Below, piece by piece: positions 27,516-35,329 of a DNA stretch of 46,369 bases. Numbering within the stretch: position 1 is the first letter of the stretch; each line of letters opens with the position of its first letter. The stretch spans positions 1 to 46,369 of the forward strand of contig JAUNVG010000015.1 of the NCBI GenBank assembly GCA_030537735.1, in the 5' to 3' direction. The notes beneath the pieces were generated by a model, which searched no databases, was not told the origin of the DNA, and saw only the letters and a list, made by a program, of their open reading frames with translations. A program made the translations under genes and the position numbers. Origin of the DNA: Actinomycetaceae bacterium (lineage in GTDB: Bacteria; Actinomycetota; Actinomycetes; Actinomycetales; Actinomycetaceae).

Positions 27516-28535
27516 TTAGGCCCGTCCGGCGTACTGTTCCTTGGTGAACTCCCCCGCCACCGGTTTACCGGCAAGGTAGTTCTTCACGTCATCTACCGCG
27601 CCGTCGCCCAGGTGGCGAAGTTCGCGCCCCATCGAGCCGGCGGCGTGCGGGGTGAGGAAGACGTTCGGCAAGGTCCAAAGCGGTGAATCCGGCACGTTCA
27701 CCTCCGGGTAGGTGACGTCGATTACGGCGGTGAAACGATCCTTCTTCAGTTCCTCGATGAAGGCGTCTTGATCCAGCAAGGCTCCGCGCGCGGTATTGAT
27801 GAAAACGGCGTCGTCGCGAATCATCTTGAAGTGTTCCGCTCCCAGCATGCCTTCGGTCTTGGGGGTGAGGGCGGTGTGGAGGGAGATCACGTCGCAGGTG
27901 GAGAGGATTTCTTCCACGTTAGAAACTTCTACCCCCAGTTTGGCGGCTTCTTCTTCGCTCAGGTGACCGGAAGATACCAAGATATTTACGTGGTAGGGTT
28001 TCAGCAGTTCGATGACCTTGCGTGAAATTCGCGATAGCCCAATGATGCCGACCTTGCAGCCGTACAGTCCGATGTTTTGGAAGCGATCCCAGAAGGTGGA
28101 GGGCTTGTCGCGCTGCTCGATATAGGCGCGGCGGCTGGCAAAAATGTTCTTCGCTCCCAGCAAGATCATGGCGACGGTGTATTCAGCTACCGGAACCGCG
28201 TTGATGTCGGTTTGCGAGCTGACGCGCACGCCGTGGTCGAAGATGTCTTCGGAGGCGATCTTGCGCACCGTGCCAGCGGAGTGCACCAGCATCTTGAAGT
28301 TCGGCATATTCGGTACTAGCGCATCAAGGTTGCCGGTGTTCCAACAGCTTACGACCACTTCGGCATCAGCCAGGGCGGCTTTACTTTCTTCCGAGGCGTG
28401 CTCAGCCGGGTCCGGGTCAATAACGAGGTTTCCAAGTTCCCCCAGCCGCTCGATTGCCTGCGGGCTGAAGAATCGGTCGCGGTGCTGCTCAAGTACGGAT
28501 AAGACGATAGTCGGTTCATTTGCGGTGTTAGACAT
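27516..28535 (-). CDS. D-2-hydroxyacid dehydrogenase family protein
   Basis: This 339-residue NAD(P)-dependent dehydrogenase is of the D-isomer-specific 2-hydroxyacid family (reduction of 2-keto acids or the reverse). The catalytic Arg is in NTARGALLD, the Glu in VTYPEV and the His in TPHAAGS, so the active site looks complete. The dinucleotide loop reads GIIGLSRISRKV, where the family has GxGxxG; the second and third glycines are serines, which is odd and may change cofactor use. The start at 28535 has GAAAGAG before it and drops five residues of the longest frame. It is divergent from the Gfo/Idh gene. Within the locus it probably handles a keto-acid or keto-sugar-acid intermediate. Confidence 0.88.
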   Translation of the reverse strand: MSNTANEPTIVLSVLEQHRDRFFSPQAIERLGELGNLVIDPDPAEHASEESKAALADAEVVVSCWNTGNLDALVPNMPNFKMLVHSAGTVRKIASEDIFDHGVRVSSQTDINAVPVAEYTVAMILLGAKNIFASRRAYIEQRDKPSTFWDRFQNIGLYGCKVGIIGLSRISRKVIELLKPYHVNILVSSGHLSEEEAAKLGVEVSNVEEILSTCDVISLHTALTPKTEGMLGAEHFKMIRDDAVFINTARGALLDQDAFIEELKKDRFTAVIDVTYPEVNVPDSPLWTLPNVFLTPHAAGSMGRELRHLGDGAVDDVKNYLAGKPVAGEFTKEQYAGRA

Positions 28536-28851
28536 GCGGATCTCTTTCATCGTCGTCGGCGCAGTTCAGTTTTGACGTCGCGGCGTGTCAGCTGCGTCTA
28601 CGAAGCTTTTTAGTGGTCGCCGCGGTTAGACGGTTTATCCGTTCCTTCCATTTTAGCGCACAAGTGAGCGAAAGGGAATGATTCTGAACAGTTTTGATCT
28701 TCTGAACAAAAAGATCAACTTTAATGAACTCTTTTGCTCTAAATTGCTTGCTTTCGATCAGTCGCGCTGGTATTCTTCTAAGTAGGTCACCGATGAACGT
28801 CAATGGGGCGTCAGTTCGGTGGACCCCGTCACCGAACTTTTAGGAGCACTC
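28536..28851. other. Divergent regulatory region, hydroxyacid dehydrogenase / Gfo-Idh
   Basis: The 316 bases contain a plus-strand promoter (28748-28776) with an operator over its -35. They also contain an inverted repeat TTGATCTT-N9-AAGATCAA (28694-28718), a half-site GAGCGAAAG (28666-28674), and a possible minus-strand -10, TAAAAT (28655-28650), with a weak -35. Confidence 0.5.
28746..28776 (+). promoter_or_regulatory. Promoter of the Gfo/Idh/MocA gene with overlapping operator
   Basis: TTGCTT (28748-28753) and TATTCT (28771-28776) are 17 bp apart. The operator-like GCTTGCTTTCGATC (28746-28759, 8/10) covers the -35, which fits repression. Confidence 0.6.
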
Positions 28852-30015
28852 ATGGATGAGCGTAAACCAATCGTTATAGCAATGAACGGTATCACCGGCC
28901 GCATGGGGTACCGTCAGCACCTAGTCCGTTCCATCCTCGCCATCCGCGATGACGGTGGGCTACTACTGCCCGACGGCTCGCGCGTACAGGTGGAACCCAT
29001 CCTCGTGGGACGCAACGAAGCGAAACTCAAGGACATCGCCGCCCGCCACAACGTAGAACGCTGGACTACCGACCAAGAAGGCATCATCACCGATCCTGAA
29101 GTAGACATCTACTTCGATGCCCAAACCACCTCTCGCCGCTTCGCCGCCCTCAGCGCCGCGATTAACGCCGGCAAGCACATCTTCACCGAAAAGCCCACCG
29201 CCGAAACCCTGGATGAAGCAGTGGAACTAGCTCACCTCGCTGACGACAAAGACATCACCGTCGGCGTGGTACACGACAAGCTCTACCTGCCCGGCCTGGT
29301 CAAGCTCCGCCGCCTGGTGGACGAAGGCTTCTTCGGCCGCATCCTGTCCATGCGCGGAGAGTTCGGCTACTGGGTTTTCGAAGGGGAAGTACAGCCCGCT
29401 CAGCGTCCTTCCTGGAACTACCGCAAGGAAGACGGCGGCGGCATGATGGTAGACATGTTCTGCCACTGGAACTACGTCCTCGAAGGCATCCTGGGCGATG
29501 TCAAGAGCGTTTACTCCCACGCTGTAACCCACATCCCCACCCGCTGGGATGAGGACGGCAAAGCCTACGACGCCACCGCGGACGACGCTGCCTACGCCAT
29601 CTTCGAAGTGGAAACCCCAAGTGGCGACACCGTAGTAGTACAGCTGAACTCCTCTTGGGCCGTGCGCGTACACCGCCGCGAACTGGTTGAGTTCCAAGTC
29701 GACGGCACCCTCGGTTCCGCCGTGGCTGGCCTGTTCCACTGCGAATCGCAGCAGCGCGCCAACACCCCCAAGGCCAGCTGGGATCCGGATGTCCCCACCG
29801 ACATCGACTTCATGTCTCAGTGGGAGGAAGTACCCGCTAACGCTGACCTGGGCAACGGCTTCCGCGCGCAGTGGGAAGAATTCCTACGCGACGTACTAGC
29901 CGGCCGCAAGCACCGCTACGAACTGTACTCCGCCGCTCGCGGCGTGCAGCTGGCTGCACTGGGTGAGCAGTCCTCCAACGAGGGCCGTCGCCTAGAGGTA
30001 CCTGAAATCAAGTAG
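28852..30015 (+). CDS. Gfo/Idh/MocA family oxidoreductase
   Basis: A 387-residue NAD(P)-dependent sugar or polyol dehydrogenase. The N-terminal Rossmann fold shows AMNGITGRMGYRQHLVRSI, the conserved EKPTAETLDEA (the EKP motif), and HDKLYLPGLVKLRRLVDEG at the start of the C-terminal half. The start is set at 28852 (MDERKPIV), where TAGGAG is 6 nt upstream, not 33 nt earlier. Members often oxidise the C3 hydroxyl of sugars or glycosides. Together with a TIM-barrel epimerase and a ThuA-like protein this recalls 3-keto-sugar pathways, but the substrate is not shown by the sequence. Confidence 0.92.
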   Translation: MDERKPIVIAMNGITGRMGYRQHLVRSILAIRDDGGLLLPDGSRVQVEPILVGRNEAKLKDIAARHNVERWTTDQEGIITDPEVDIYFDAQTTSRRFAALSAAINAGKHIFTEKPTAETLDEAVELAHLADDKDITVGVVHDKLYLPGLVKLRRLVDEGFFGRILSMRGEFGYWVFEGEVQPAQRPSWNYRKEDGGGMMVDMFCHWNYVLEGILGDVKSVYSHAVTHIPTRWDEDGKAYDATADDAAYAIFEVETPSGDTVVVQLNSSWAVRVHRRELVEFQVDGTLGSAVAGLFHCESQQRANTPKASWDPDVPTDIDFMSQWEEVPANADLGNGFRAQWEEFLRDVLAGRKHRYELYSAARGVQLAALGEQSSNEGRRLEVPEIK

Positions 30016-30051
30016 TGACGCTAGCGCTTACGCCTAACTGAACTACCGTCC

Positions 30052-30087
30052 GGGGCGCGGTTTGAGGGAAAACTCAAGCCGCGCCCC
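30052..30087 (+). terminator. Terminator after the Gfo/Idh gene
   Basis: A 15-bp stem with one G-T pair (GGGGCGCGGTTTGAG / CTCAAGCCGCGCCCC) and loop GGAAAA. No T run follows. Confidence 0.65.
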
Positions 30088-30160
30088 TGGCGTATATCTG
30101 CACCAGGGTGCCAACCGCGACCTCTGCCAGTGTTGCAGCTGGAAGTCTTACGGTAGGACG

Positions 30161-30199
30161 CCTTCACTGGGCTCCTTCACCGGGCTCCTTCACTGGGCG
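30161..30199. repeat. Three tandem 13-bp repeats
   Basis: CCTTCACTGGGCT, CCTTCACCGGGCT and CCTTCACTGGGCG follow each other without gaps in non-coding DNA. Confidence 0.85.
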
Positions 30200-30306
30200 C
30201 CTAACGCTTGTTCCCAGCCCCGCTGCACGATGCCCCCACTGGGCGCCTTACGCGCTGTCTCCCGCCCTTGGGGAGGAAATAAACACCTACCCCCTACTGC
30301 GCATGC

Positions 30307-30341
30307 TAACGCCCCGCAAGAAGAGCTCTTGCGGGGCGTTA
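30307..30341. terminator. Terminator between convergent genes
   Basis: A perfect 15-bp stem (TAACGCCCCGCAAGA / TCTTGCGGGGCGTTA) has a 5-nt loop, 22 bases from the end of the flavoprotein gene. The plus strand continues GTCGTTTT. Confidence 0.8.
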
Positions 30342-30362
30342 GTCGTTTTACGCTAGACCAGC

Positions 30363-32447
30363 TCAGCTGGGACGCACGCCAGAGTCCTCACGGAACTGCC
30401 GCCAGATATTTTCGAAGAAGTCTTGCGAAGTATCAGGCAGTGGGCGACGAGCGCGCCACTGGCACTGCACTTCCAGCTGCTTCGCAGCCGGATCAGCCAA
30501 ACCGACTTCTTGGATTTCTTCATCCAACGCCCCGCCGTCTAGGCAGAAGCGGAAGTCCTCATCCAACCCCTGCAGCTCCGCCTCCGGCTGGTCGCCGTAA
30601 CCGGCGTAAGGCAGCTTGCCCTCCGGGTCGGTGTAAAGCACTGACCCGCGCGAAAGACCACCGTGATCCAGGTAGTCAATCATGGCGTTGAGGTAGACGA
30701 ACTGGCTCACCAAGATGTCGTGAATCAGGTACAGGCGCTCCACCGAACGGCGTGAGGACCTATCCACGCTCAAGCGTTCACCGAACTGCGCCAGGTACTG
30801 ACCAATCTGCTCCAGACCTTCCTCCACCGAGGCACGGGAGCGAATCGGACCGGCCTTTTCACTCATTAGCGCTTGAATATCAAGCAGCGTTTGGTGGGTG
30901 GAATCTTCCTGCCCAGCTTCGAAGTTCGCTCCCGCCTGGCCCAGCATTTGCTGGGCTTGGCTCACGGCGGCTTGCGCCACCGCCCTGAACTCTTCGCGCG
31001 GCAGTGGTTCACCGGTACGGCGCGCAGCAATGAACTGGGCGGCGCGGGTGGCACCCACCTGCGTGGAGTTCAAGGCTGAACCGCCGGGGCGGTAGACCCC
31101 GTGAGCGCCGGCGGCCTCCCCCACTGGGAAAAGCCCTTCCACGTTGGACTGCCACCAGGCATCCACCGTTAGACCACCGTTATTGTGCTGGACGCACACA
31201 TCCACTTCCAGCAGGTCCTTTTCCAAATCGATATAAGGATTCTTCTCCAGGTACAGCTGGTAGGCAGGCTCATTCATGGCGCGCAAACGCTCAATCGGAG
31301 TGCCGGTGGTAGCCCCGGCCCGCTCCAAGTATTCGCGTGCTTCTGGAATCAGGGTTTCAATATCGAAATCCCGATCCATCGGATTGCGGGTGAAGTCTAA
31401 GAACACGCGCCGCCCGCGCAGCACGGTTTCTCGGTACACCAGCAAGTCAATCAGGGACGAGCCGTCGCGGGCTTTACGGATGTCAAACGGCCACTGATAC
31501 CCCTTGAGGAAAATCATTGACAGTTGCCGACCGTAGTCGCTGATGGCTTCGGTGAGGAACTCACGTTCGTCGTTACCGTCCTGGTCGGTGGAAACGAACC
31601 GGGGAATCACCTGCATGTAGGTGCCCGACACGTTCCAACGCGGCGCGATGGAGGACAGGCCGAACTGCCATTCGGTGAGGTTCTTCCCGCGCGCTCCGGC
31701 CAGGTACGCTGCCCCCGATGCTCCCCACTGTCCGCGGGGGAACACTGAACGGTAGTACATTCCCGCCGGTCCGCCGGTGGCGTAAACCACTGACTTCGCC
31801 CGCACCAGGAGGTAACGGGACTTACCGGCGGCCACCTCGTCCTCGCTCACGTCACGGCGCAAACACAGCAGCCCCACGGCTTCACCGTCGCGGGTAAGGA
31901 TCGACAGGATACGAGCGTTATCAATGGTGGCGGTGCCGTCGGCAGCGACCTTCTTCTCCAGCTGCTGCACCATGGCGCGGGAGGTGTACGGCCCCACGGA
32001 AGTGGCGCGCTGGCGCGGATCGTGGTCGGTCTTGTACCCCACGTACTCGCCAAAAGCGTTGCGCGGGAAGGGAACCCCTAAGTCCACCAGGTGCATGAAT
32101 GCCTGGGCGGAGAGGGCGGCTTCAGCCAGGGCGTTGTCCCCGTCCATCGCGCCCCCTGCGTACAGGGTCTGGGCCATGTCCAGTACCGAGTCGGGCTCTC
32201 CCCCCGCGAGCGTGAGTTTGTAGTAGGTCTGCTTGTCAGAGCCGGCGTTTCGCGACGACCCGGTAGCCACCCGGTCGGTGACGATGACGAGGTCGTCTTG
32301 TCCGTACTGCACCAGGCGTTCGGCGGCGCAGTACCCGGCCGATCCGGTGCCCACCACCACGGTGTTAACGGTGATGCAGGGAATATCCATCCCTTCGACG
32401 GGCAAGCTGTCTATGTTCAGTTGTTCGGGCAGTTCTTGGGTTTTCAT
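30363..32447 (-). CDS. FAD-dependent oxidoreductase of the succinate dehydrogenase/fumarate reductase flavoprotein family
   Basis: This 694-residue soluble flavoprotein has an N-terminal FAD-binding motif VVVGTGSAGYCAAERL (GxGxxG) and the C-terminal FAD segment NNGGLTVDAWWQSNVEGLFP followed by VGEAAGAHGVYRPGGSAL. Both are typical of COG1053 proteins. The usual covalent-FAD segment (SHTxAAQGG) is replaced by SSRNAGSDKQTYYKL, so FAD is probably bound non-covalently. No Fe-S or membrane-anchor subunit is nearby, so it is not a respiratory complex. The last 180 residues form a helical domain and then a hydrophilic tail. It follows the SDR gene by 42 nt in one operon. It probably oxidises or reduces a pathway acid; which one is unknown. 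Confidence 0.9.
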   Translation of the reverse strand: MKTQELPEQLNIDSLPVEGMDIPCITVNTVVVGTGSAGYCAAERLVQYGQDDLVIVTDRVATGSSRNAGSDKQTYYKLTLAGGEPDSVLDMAQTLYAGGAMDGDNALAEAALSAQAFMHLVDLGVPFPRNAFGEYVGYKTDHDPRQRATSVGPYTSRAMVQQLEKKVAADGTATIDNARILSILTRDGEAVGLLCLRRDVSEDEVAAGKSRYLLVRAKSVVYATGGPAGMYYRSVFPRGQWGASGAAYLAGARGKNLTEWQFGLSSIAPRWNVSGTYMQVIPRFVSTDQDGNDEREFLTEAISDYGRQLSMIFLKGYQWPFDIRKARDGSSLIDLLVYRETVLRGRRVFLDFTRNPMDRDFDIETLIPEAREYLERAGATTGTPIERLRAMNEPAYQLYLEKNPYIDLEKDLLEVDVCVQHNNGGLTVDAWWQSNVEGLFPVGEAAGAHGVYRPGGSALNSTQVGATRAAQFIAARRTGEPLPREEFRAVAQAAVSQAQQMLGQAGANFEAGQEDSTHQTLLDIQALMSEKAGPIRSRASVEEGLEQIGQYLAQFGERLSVDRSSRRSVERLYLIHDILVSQFVYLNAMIDYLDHGGLSRGSVLYTDPEGKLPYAGYGDQPEAELQGLDEDFRFCLDGGALDEEIQEVGLADPAAKQLEVQCQWRARRPLPDTSQDFFENIWRQFREDSGVRPS

Positions 32448-32489
32448 CTTGGTCCTTTTAACTTGCGCGGGCGAGGGCGGTCGGCGGGC

Positions 32490-33314
32490 TCAGAGTGTGG
32501 GAATGTGCATGCCGCCGTCGACGTGGATTACGTCACCGGTGGAGTAGGGGCTGCTACCTGCCGACAGGATCGCCACGGTGGAGCCAACGTCGGCGGGCTT
32601 GCCCCAACGCGGCATGGGTACCACGCCGGAAGCAAATACCGAGTCGTAGCGTTCTTTCACTCCGGCGGTCATGTCGGTGGCGATAACTCCAGGTCGCACT
32701 TCGTACACCACGATGCCTTCGGGTGCGAGGCGCACCGCGTACAGCAAGGTAGCCATGTGTACGCCGGCTTTGGAGATGCAGTATTCGCCGCGGTTAATGG
32801 ATACGGTGTCAGCGGAAACGGAAGAGACGTTAATGATGGTGCCGTAGGGGCGTTCCGGCTGCGTGCTGGGGTCGGTGGGGTCGGGGGTGGGGTGCCCGTC
32901 GGCTTCACGCTGCTTAATCATGTGGTTGGCTACGCACTGGGTGAGGAAGTACGGGCCGCGCAGGTTGATGGACATGACGCGGTCGTAGGATTCGGCGGTG
33001 GCTTCCAAGATGTCGGCGCGCACGCTGGGAGCGACACCGGCGTTGTTTACGAGGACGTCCACGCGACCGAAGGCTTGGAGGGTTTCGTCCAGGTAGCGCT
33101 GGGCGGTTTCGAGGTCGTCGATGCTGCCTTGGGTGTAGGCGACCTTTCCGGATCCGCCGGGTAGGGCGCGTAGTTCTTCCATGAGGTCAGCCGGTTCGGG
33201 GCGGGTGGCGAGGATGGAGACGGCGTAGCCTTCTTTGAGTAGGGCTTCGGTGATGCCACGTCCGATTCCGCGGTTTCCACCAGTTACCATTGCGACGCGA
33301 GTGGGGTTAGACAT
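32490..33314 (-). CDS. Short-chain dehydrogenase/reductase
   Basis: A 274-residue classical SDR. It has TGGNRGIGRG for the nucleotide, NNAGVAP, the catalytic Ser in NVSSVSA, and YCISK as the YxxxK pair, with MHIPTL at the end. The family is often named 3-ketoacyl-ACP reductase, but in a sugar locus it should act on a polyol, keto-sugar or keto-sugar acid. A KduD-like role cannot be excluded; no KduI is present. The ATG at 33314 with GAGGAG upstream is chosen over a start seven codons earlier. It is the first gene of an operon with the flavoprotein and is divergent from the TIM-barrel gene. Confidence 0.92.
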   Translation of the reverse strand: MSNPTRVAMVTGGNRGIGRGITEALLKEGYAVSILATRPEPADLMEELRALPGGSGKVAYTQGSIDDLETAQRYLDETLQAFGRVDVLVNNAGVAPSVRADILEATAESYDRVMSINLRGPYFLTQCVANHMIKQREADGHPTPDPTDPSTQPERPYGTIINVSSVSADTVSINRGEYCISKAGVHMATLLYAVRLAPEGIVVYEVRPGVIATDMTAGVKERYDSVFASGVVPMPRWGKPADVGSTVAILSAGSSPYSTGDVIHVDGGMHIPTL

Positions 33315-33359
33315 GCTTTGCTCCTCATTGTGCAAGATGAGTCAACTTTGATTCACCTA

Positions 33360-33389
33360 TTGTCTGAATGTGTTCTCAACATCTATTAT
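33360..33389 (+). promoter_or_regulatory. Promoter of the TIM-barrel isomerase gene
   Basis: TTGTCT (33360-33365) and TATTAT (33384-33389), spaced by 18 bp. The predicted start site falls inside the operator at 33393-33406. Confidence 0.6.
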
Positions 33390-33412
33390 AGTGATCGAAA
33401 GCGATTGAACAA
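33385..33412 (-). promoter_or_regulatory. Promoter of the SDR-flavoprotein operon
   Basis: On the minus strand, TTGTTC (33412-33407) and a perfect TATAAT (33390-33385) are 16 bp apart. It overlaps the divergent promoter on the plus strand. Confidence 0.65.
33393..33406. promoter_or_regulatory. Operator shared by two divergent promoters
   Basis: GATCGAAAGCGATT matches 9 of 10 consensus positions. It sits within the minus-strand promoter spacer and at the plus-strand start site, so one bound repressor could block both. A weaker copy, GACCGAAAGGTATC, lies at 33413-33426. Confidence 0.65.
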
Positions 33413-33430
33413 GACCGAAAGGTATCGAAA

Positions 33431-34318
33431 ATGTCTTTTCCTGATCTTTCTAGGTGTTCGCTCAACACCGCGACAACGAAGTACGCGAATCTTCCCGAAG
33501 CTGTCGATGCTGCCGCCAAAGCAGGCTACGGTGCCGTAGGCCTGTGGCGCGACCGCATCCAAGAATACGGCGTGGAACGCTCCGCAAAGTACGTCGCTGA
33601 CGCCGGCTTGCGCGTATCCTCCCTGTGCCGCGGCGGTTTCTTCACCGCCACCGACCCCGAAAAGGTGGCTTTCGCCCTCGACGACAACCGTCGCGCGATT
33701 GACGAAGCCGCCACCCTCGGCACCCGCGAACTGATTATGGTGGTCGGCGGTCTACCCGCCAACCCCGAACCCGGCCAGTCGGTTTCCCCCGAAGCCGGAC
33801 AGGCCGAACGCGACGTAGTTGCCGCCCGTGAACGAGTGTGCGAGCGCCTTGCACAGCTGGCCCCCTACGCTAAGGACGCCGGCGTACGCCTGGTACTCGA
33901 ACCCATGCACCCGATTTTCGCCGCTGACCGCGGTGTCATCTCCACCCTGGGTCAAGCCCTCGACATGGCTGCCCCATTCGAACCCGAAGTTGTGGGCGTG
34001 GTGGCAGACACCTACCACGTGTGGTGGGACCCGCAGCTGGAAGAAGCCATTGCCCGCGCCGGTAAGGAAGGGCGCCTGGCTTCCTACCAGATCTGTGACT
34101 GGATCCTGCCGCTGAGCGCCGACACCTTGAACTCGCGCGGCTACGTCGGTGATGGCTACATCGATTTCGAGACCATCACCAAGTGGGTAGCGGCCACCGG
34201 GTACGACGGCGACATTGAAACCGAGATCTTCAATACCGAGATCTGGGGCAGCGGAACCGACAATGTGGTCAAGCACGTGGGTGAAGACTACGCCAAGTAC
34301 GTACTGCCCTACCTGTAA
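33431..34318 (+). CDS. Sugar phosphate isomerase/epimerase family protein (xylose isomerase-like TIM barrel)
   Basis: A 295-residue AP-endonuclease-2-like TIM barrel. Likely metal ligands are the Glu in RLVLEPMHP, the Asp and His in VVADTYHVWW, the Asp in ICDWILP, and the Glu near the C-terminus in DIETEIFN. The family includes ketose 3-epimerases, inosose isomerases/dehydratases and enzymes that cleave 3-keto-glycosides. A GAAAGGT Shine-Dalgarno precedes the ATG. Its pairing with a Gfo/Idh dehydrogenase and a ThuA-like protein suggests that it acts on an oxidised sugar. The reaction is not determined. Confidence 0.9.
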   Translation: MSFPDLSRCSLNTATTKYANLPEAVDAAAKAGYGAVGLWRDRIQEYGVERSAKYVADAGLRVSSLCRGGFFTATDPEKVAFALDDNRRAIDEAATLGTRELIMVVGGLPANPEPGQSVSPEAGQAERDVVAARERVCERLAQLAPYAKDAGVRLVLEPMHPIFAADRGVISTLGQALDMAAPFEPEVVGVVADTYHVWWDPQLEEAIARAGKEGRLASYQICDWILPLSADTLNSRGYVGDGYIDFETITKWVAATGYDGDIETEIFNTEIWGSGTDNVVKHVGEDYAKYVLPYL

Positions 34319-34351
34319 AAGGCACGCCCCACAGGGGCGCTGAAAGCCACA

Positions 34352-34389
34352 TAGGCGGGGTCGGACCAATAAGAGTCCGACCCCGCCTA
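34352..34389. terminator. Bidirectional terminator
   Basis: A perfect 15-bp stem (TAGGCGGGGTCGGAC / GTCCGACCCCGCCTA) with an 8-nt loop lies between the TIM-barrel and ThuA genes. A smaller hairpin, CGCCCC-ACA-GGGGCG, precedes it at 34325-34339. Confidence 0.85.
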
Positions 34390-34427
34390 CTAGTTTGTTT
34401 AGCGCCTGTAGCTAGGCGCGCGGCAGG

Positions 34428-35117
34428 CTATTCTTCGCGTAGGTCGCGATCTAGCAGCCAGCTGAATTCGCGTCGCAGCAGTTCGCGCCGCTGCGGGTGG
34501 GCAATCGCTTCAGGCAGGTGCCCTAAAGCGTCGTAAACCACCTTCACGCCGCCGGCTTCGTTGACCCACACCACGGTCCAATCCTGGTCGATCTCGTGGT
34601 GGGTGACCAAGGCGGTAACGGTGGGTCCTACTACCAGTTTGGTGTAGCGCTCATCGTAAGTGTTCAGCTCGGCGAATCCGTCGGTAATGGGGTGAGCCCC
34701 TTCGATTACGTGGAAGTGCGCGTCAGAGATCTTCGGGTGGTAGGTGGTTCCGCGCACCCACTTGCCGCCCACGATCTCCTCCCAGTAGGGGGAGTCGGTG
34801 AAAGAGTTAATACCCTGGTGGTACACCAAGATCCCCTTGCCGCTTTTAGCGTACTTGTAGAAGCGCTCGTGGTCTGGCAACCAGTCTTCATCGGTGCCGT
34901 CGAACTTTGGCTCCACCCTGCCCCAGCCGCCGTTGACCACTACCAAGTCGAAATCGTCAATGCCTTCGGTGCAGCCTTGCAACATGGCGCGCACGGTGGT
35001 CTGCACCCCCATGCCGTCAAGGAACTTCGCCAGTTCGTGCGAAACCCCCGCGTGGTCGTGCCATTGATCGGAATAGCGCCCGTGTCCAGAAAGTATCAGT
35101 GCTTTTGGTGAGTTCAT
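34428..35117 (-). CDS. ThuA-like domain protein
   Basis: A 229-residue protein of the ThuA (trehalose-utilisation) class, with a glutamine-amidotransferase-like fold. It opens with KALILSGHGRYSDQWHDHAG and contains LVVVNGGWGR, GILVYHQGINSF, and VHHEIDQ-like His-rich stretches (TALVTHHEIDQDWTVVWV). ThuA proteins occur with 3-keto-disaccharide and related pathways, but their chemistry is largely unsettled. GGGAGG precedes the ATG. It is divergent from the regulator gene. Confidence 0.88.
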   Translation of the reverse strand: MNSPKALILSGHGRYSDQWHDHAGVSHELAKFLDGMGVQTTVRAMLQGCTEGIDDFDLVVVNGGWGRVEPKFDGTDEDWLPDHERFYKYAKSGKGILVYHQGINSFTDSPYWEEIVGGKWVRGTTYHPKISDAHFHVIEGAHPITDGFAELNTYDERYTKLVVGPTVTALVTHHEIDQDWTVVWVNEAGGVKVVYDALGHLPEAIAHPQRRELLRREFSWLLDRDLREE

Positions 35118-35169
35118 CTTTGGCCTCCCAGTTACAACAGGACTACTCTAGCCCCGTGATCCACCTATC

Positions 35170-35198
35170 ATTTTAGATGCATTTAGCATCAAAGTCGA
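35170..35198 (-). promoter_or_regulatory. Candidate promoter of the ThuA-like gene with an inverted repeat in the spacer
   Basis: On the minus strand, TCGACT (35198-35193) and TAAAAT (35175-35170) are 17 bp apart. The spacer contains GATGC-ATTTA-GCATC (35176-35190), a palindrome different from the main locus operator. TATAAT at 35222-35227, directly before a half-site GATCAAAA (35228-35235), may serve the regulator gene, but no good -35 was found for it. Confidence 0.4.
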
Positions 35199-35329
35199 GA
35201 CATTCTTGACCTAACGTGCGCTATAATGATCAAAAATGTGTGCTGCATGCTATACGATTAGCACAAGACATTTGTATTGAAGGACATTTTATCTATCAGG
35301 GATCATTTCAAGGTGAATAGGAGCAAGCT

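Larger units (their letters stand above)
30016..30362. other. Convergent intergenic region with two hairpins and short tandem repeats
   Basis: The 347 bases hold terminators at 30052-30087 and 30307-30341 and, between them, three tandem 13-bp copies of CCTTCACTGGGCT (30161-30199). A related CACTGGGCGCC lies near 30237. No coding region is supported. Confidence 0.6.

Noticed and set aside
28819..28851. Upstream start for the Gfo/Idh gene
   Set aside because: The ATG at 28852 has a well-spaced TAGGAG and begins where homology begins; the earlier codon has no ribosome-binding site.
30363..32447. Flavoprotein as succinate dehydrogenase SdhA
   Set aside because: No SdhB/C/D genes are nearby, the covalent FAD histidine motif is missing, and the gene is in a sugar operon.
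35206..35227. TTGACC with TATAAT as a promoter for the regulator
   Set aside because: The two boxes are individually good, but only 10 bp apart, far from the 16-19 bp needed, so they cannot work as a pair.
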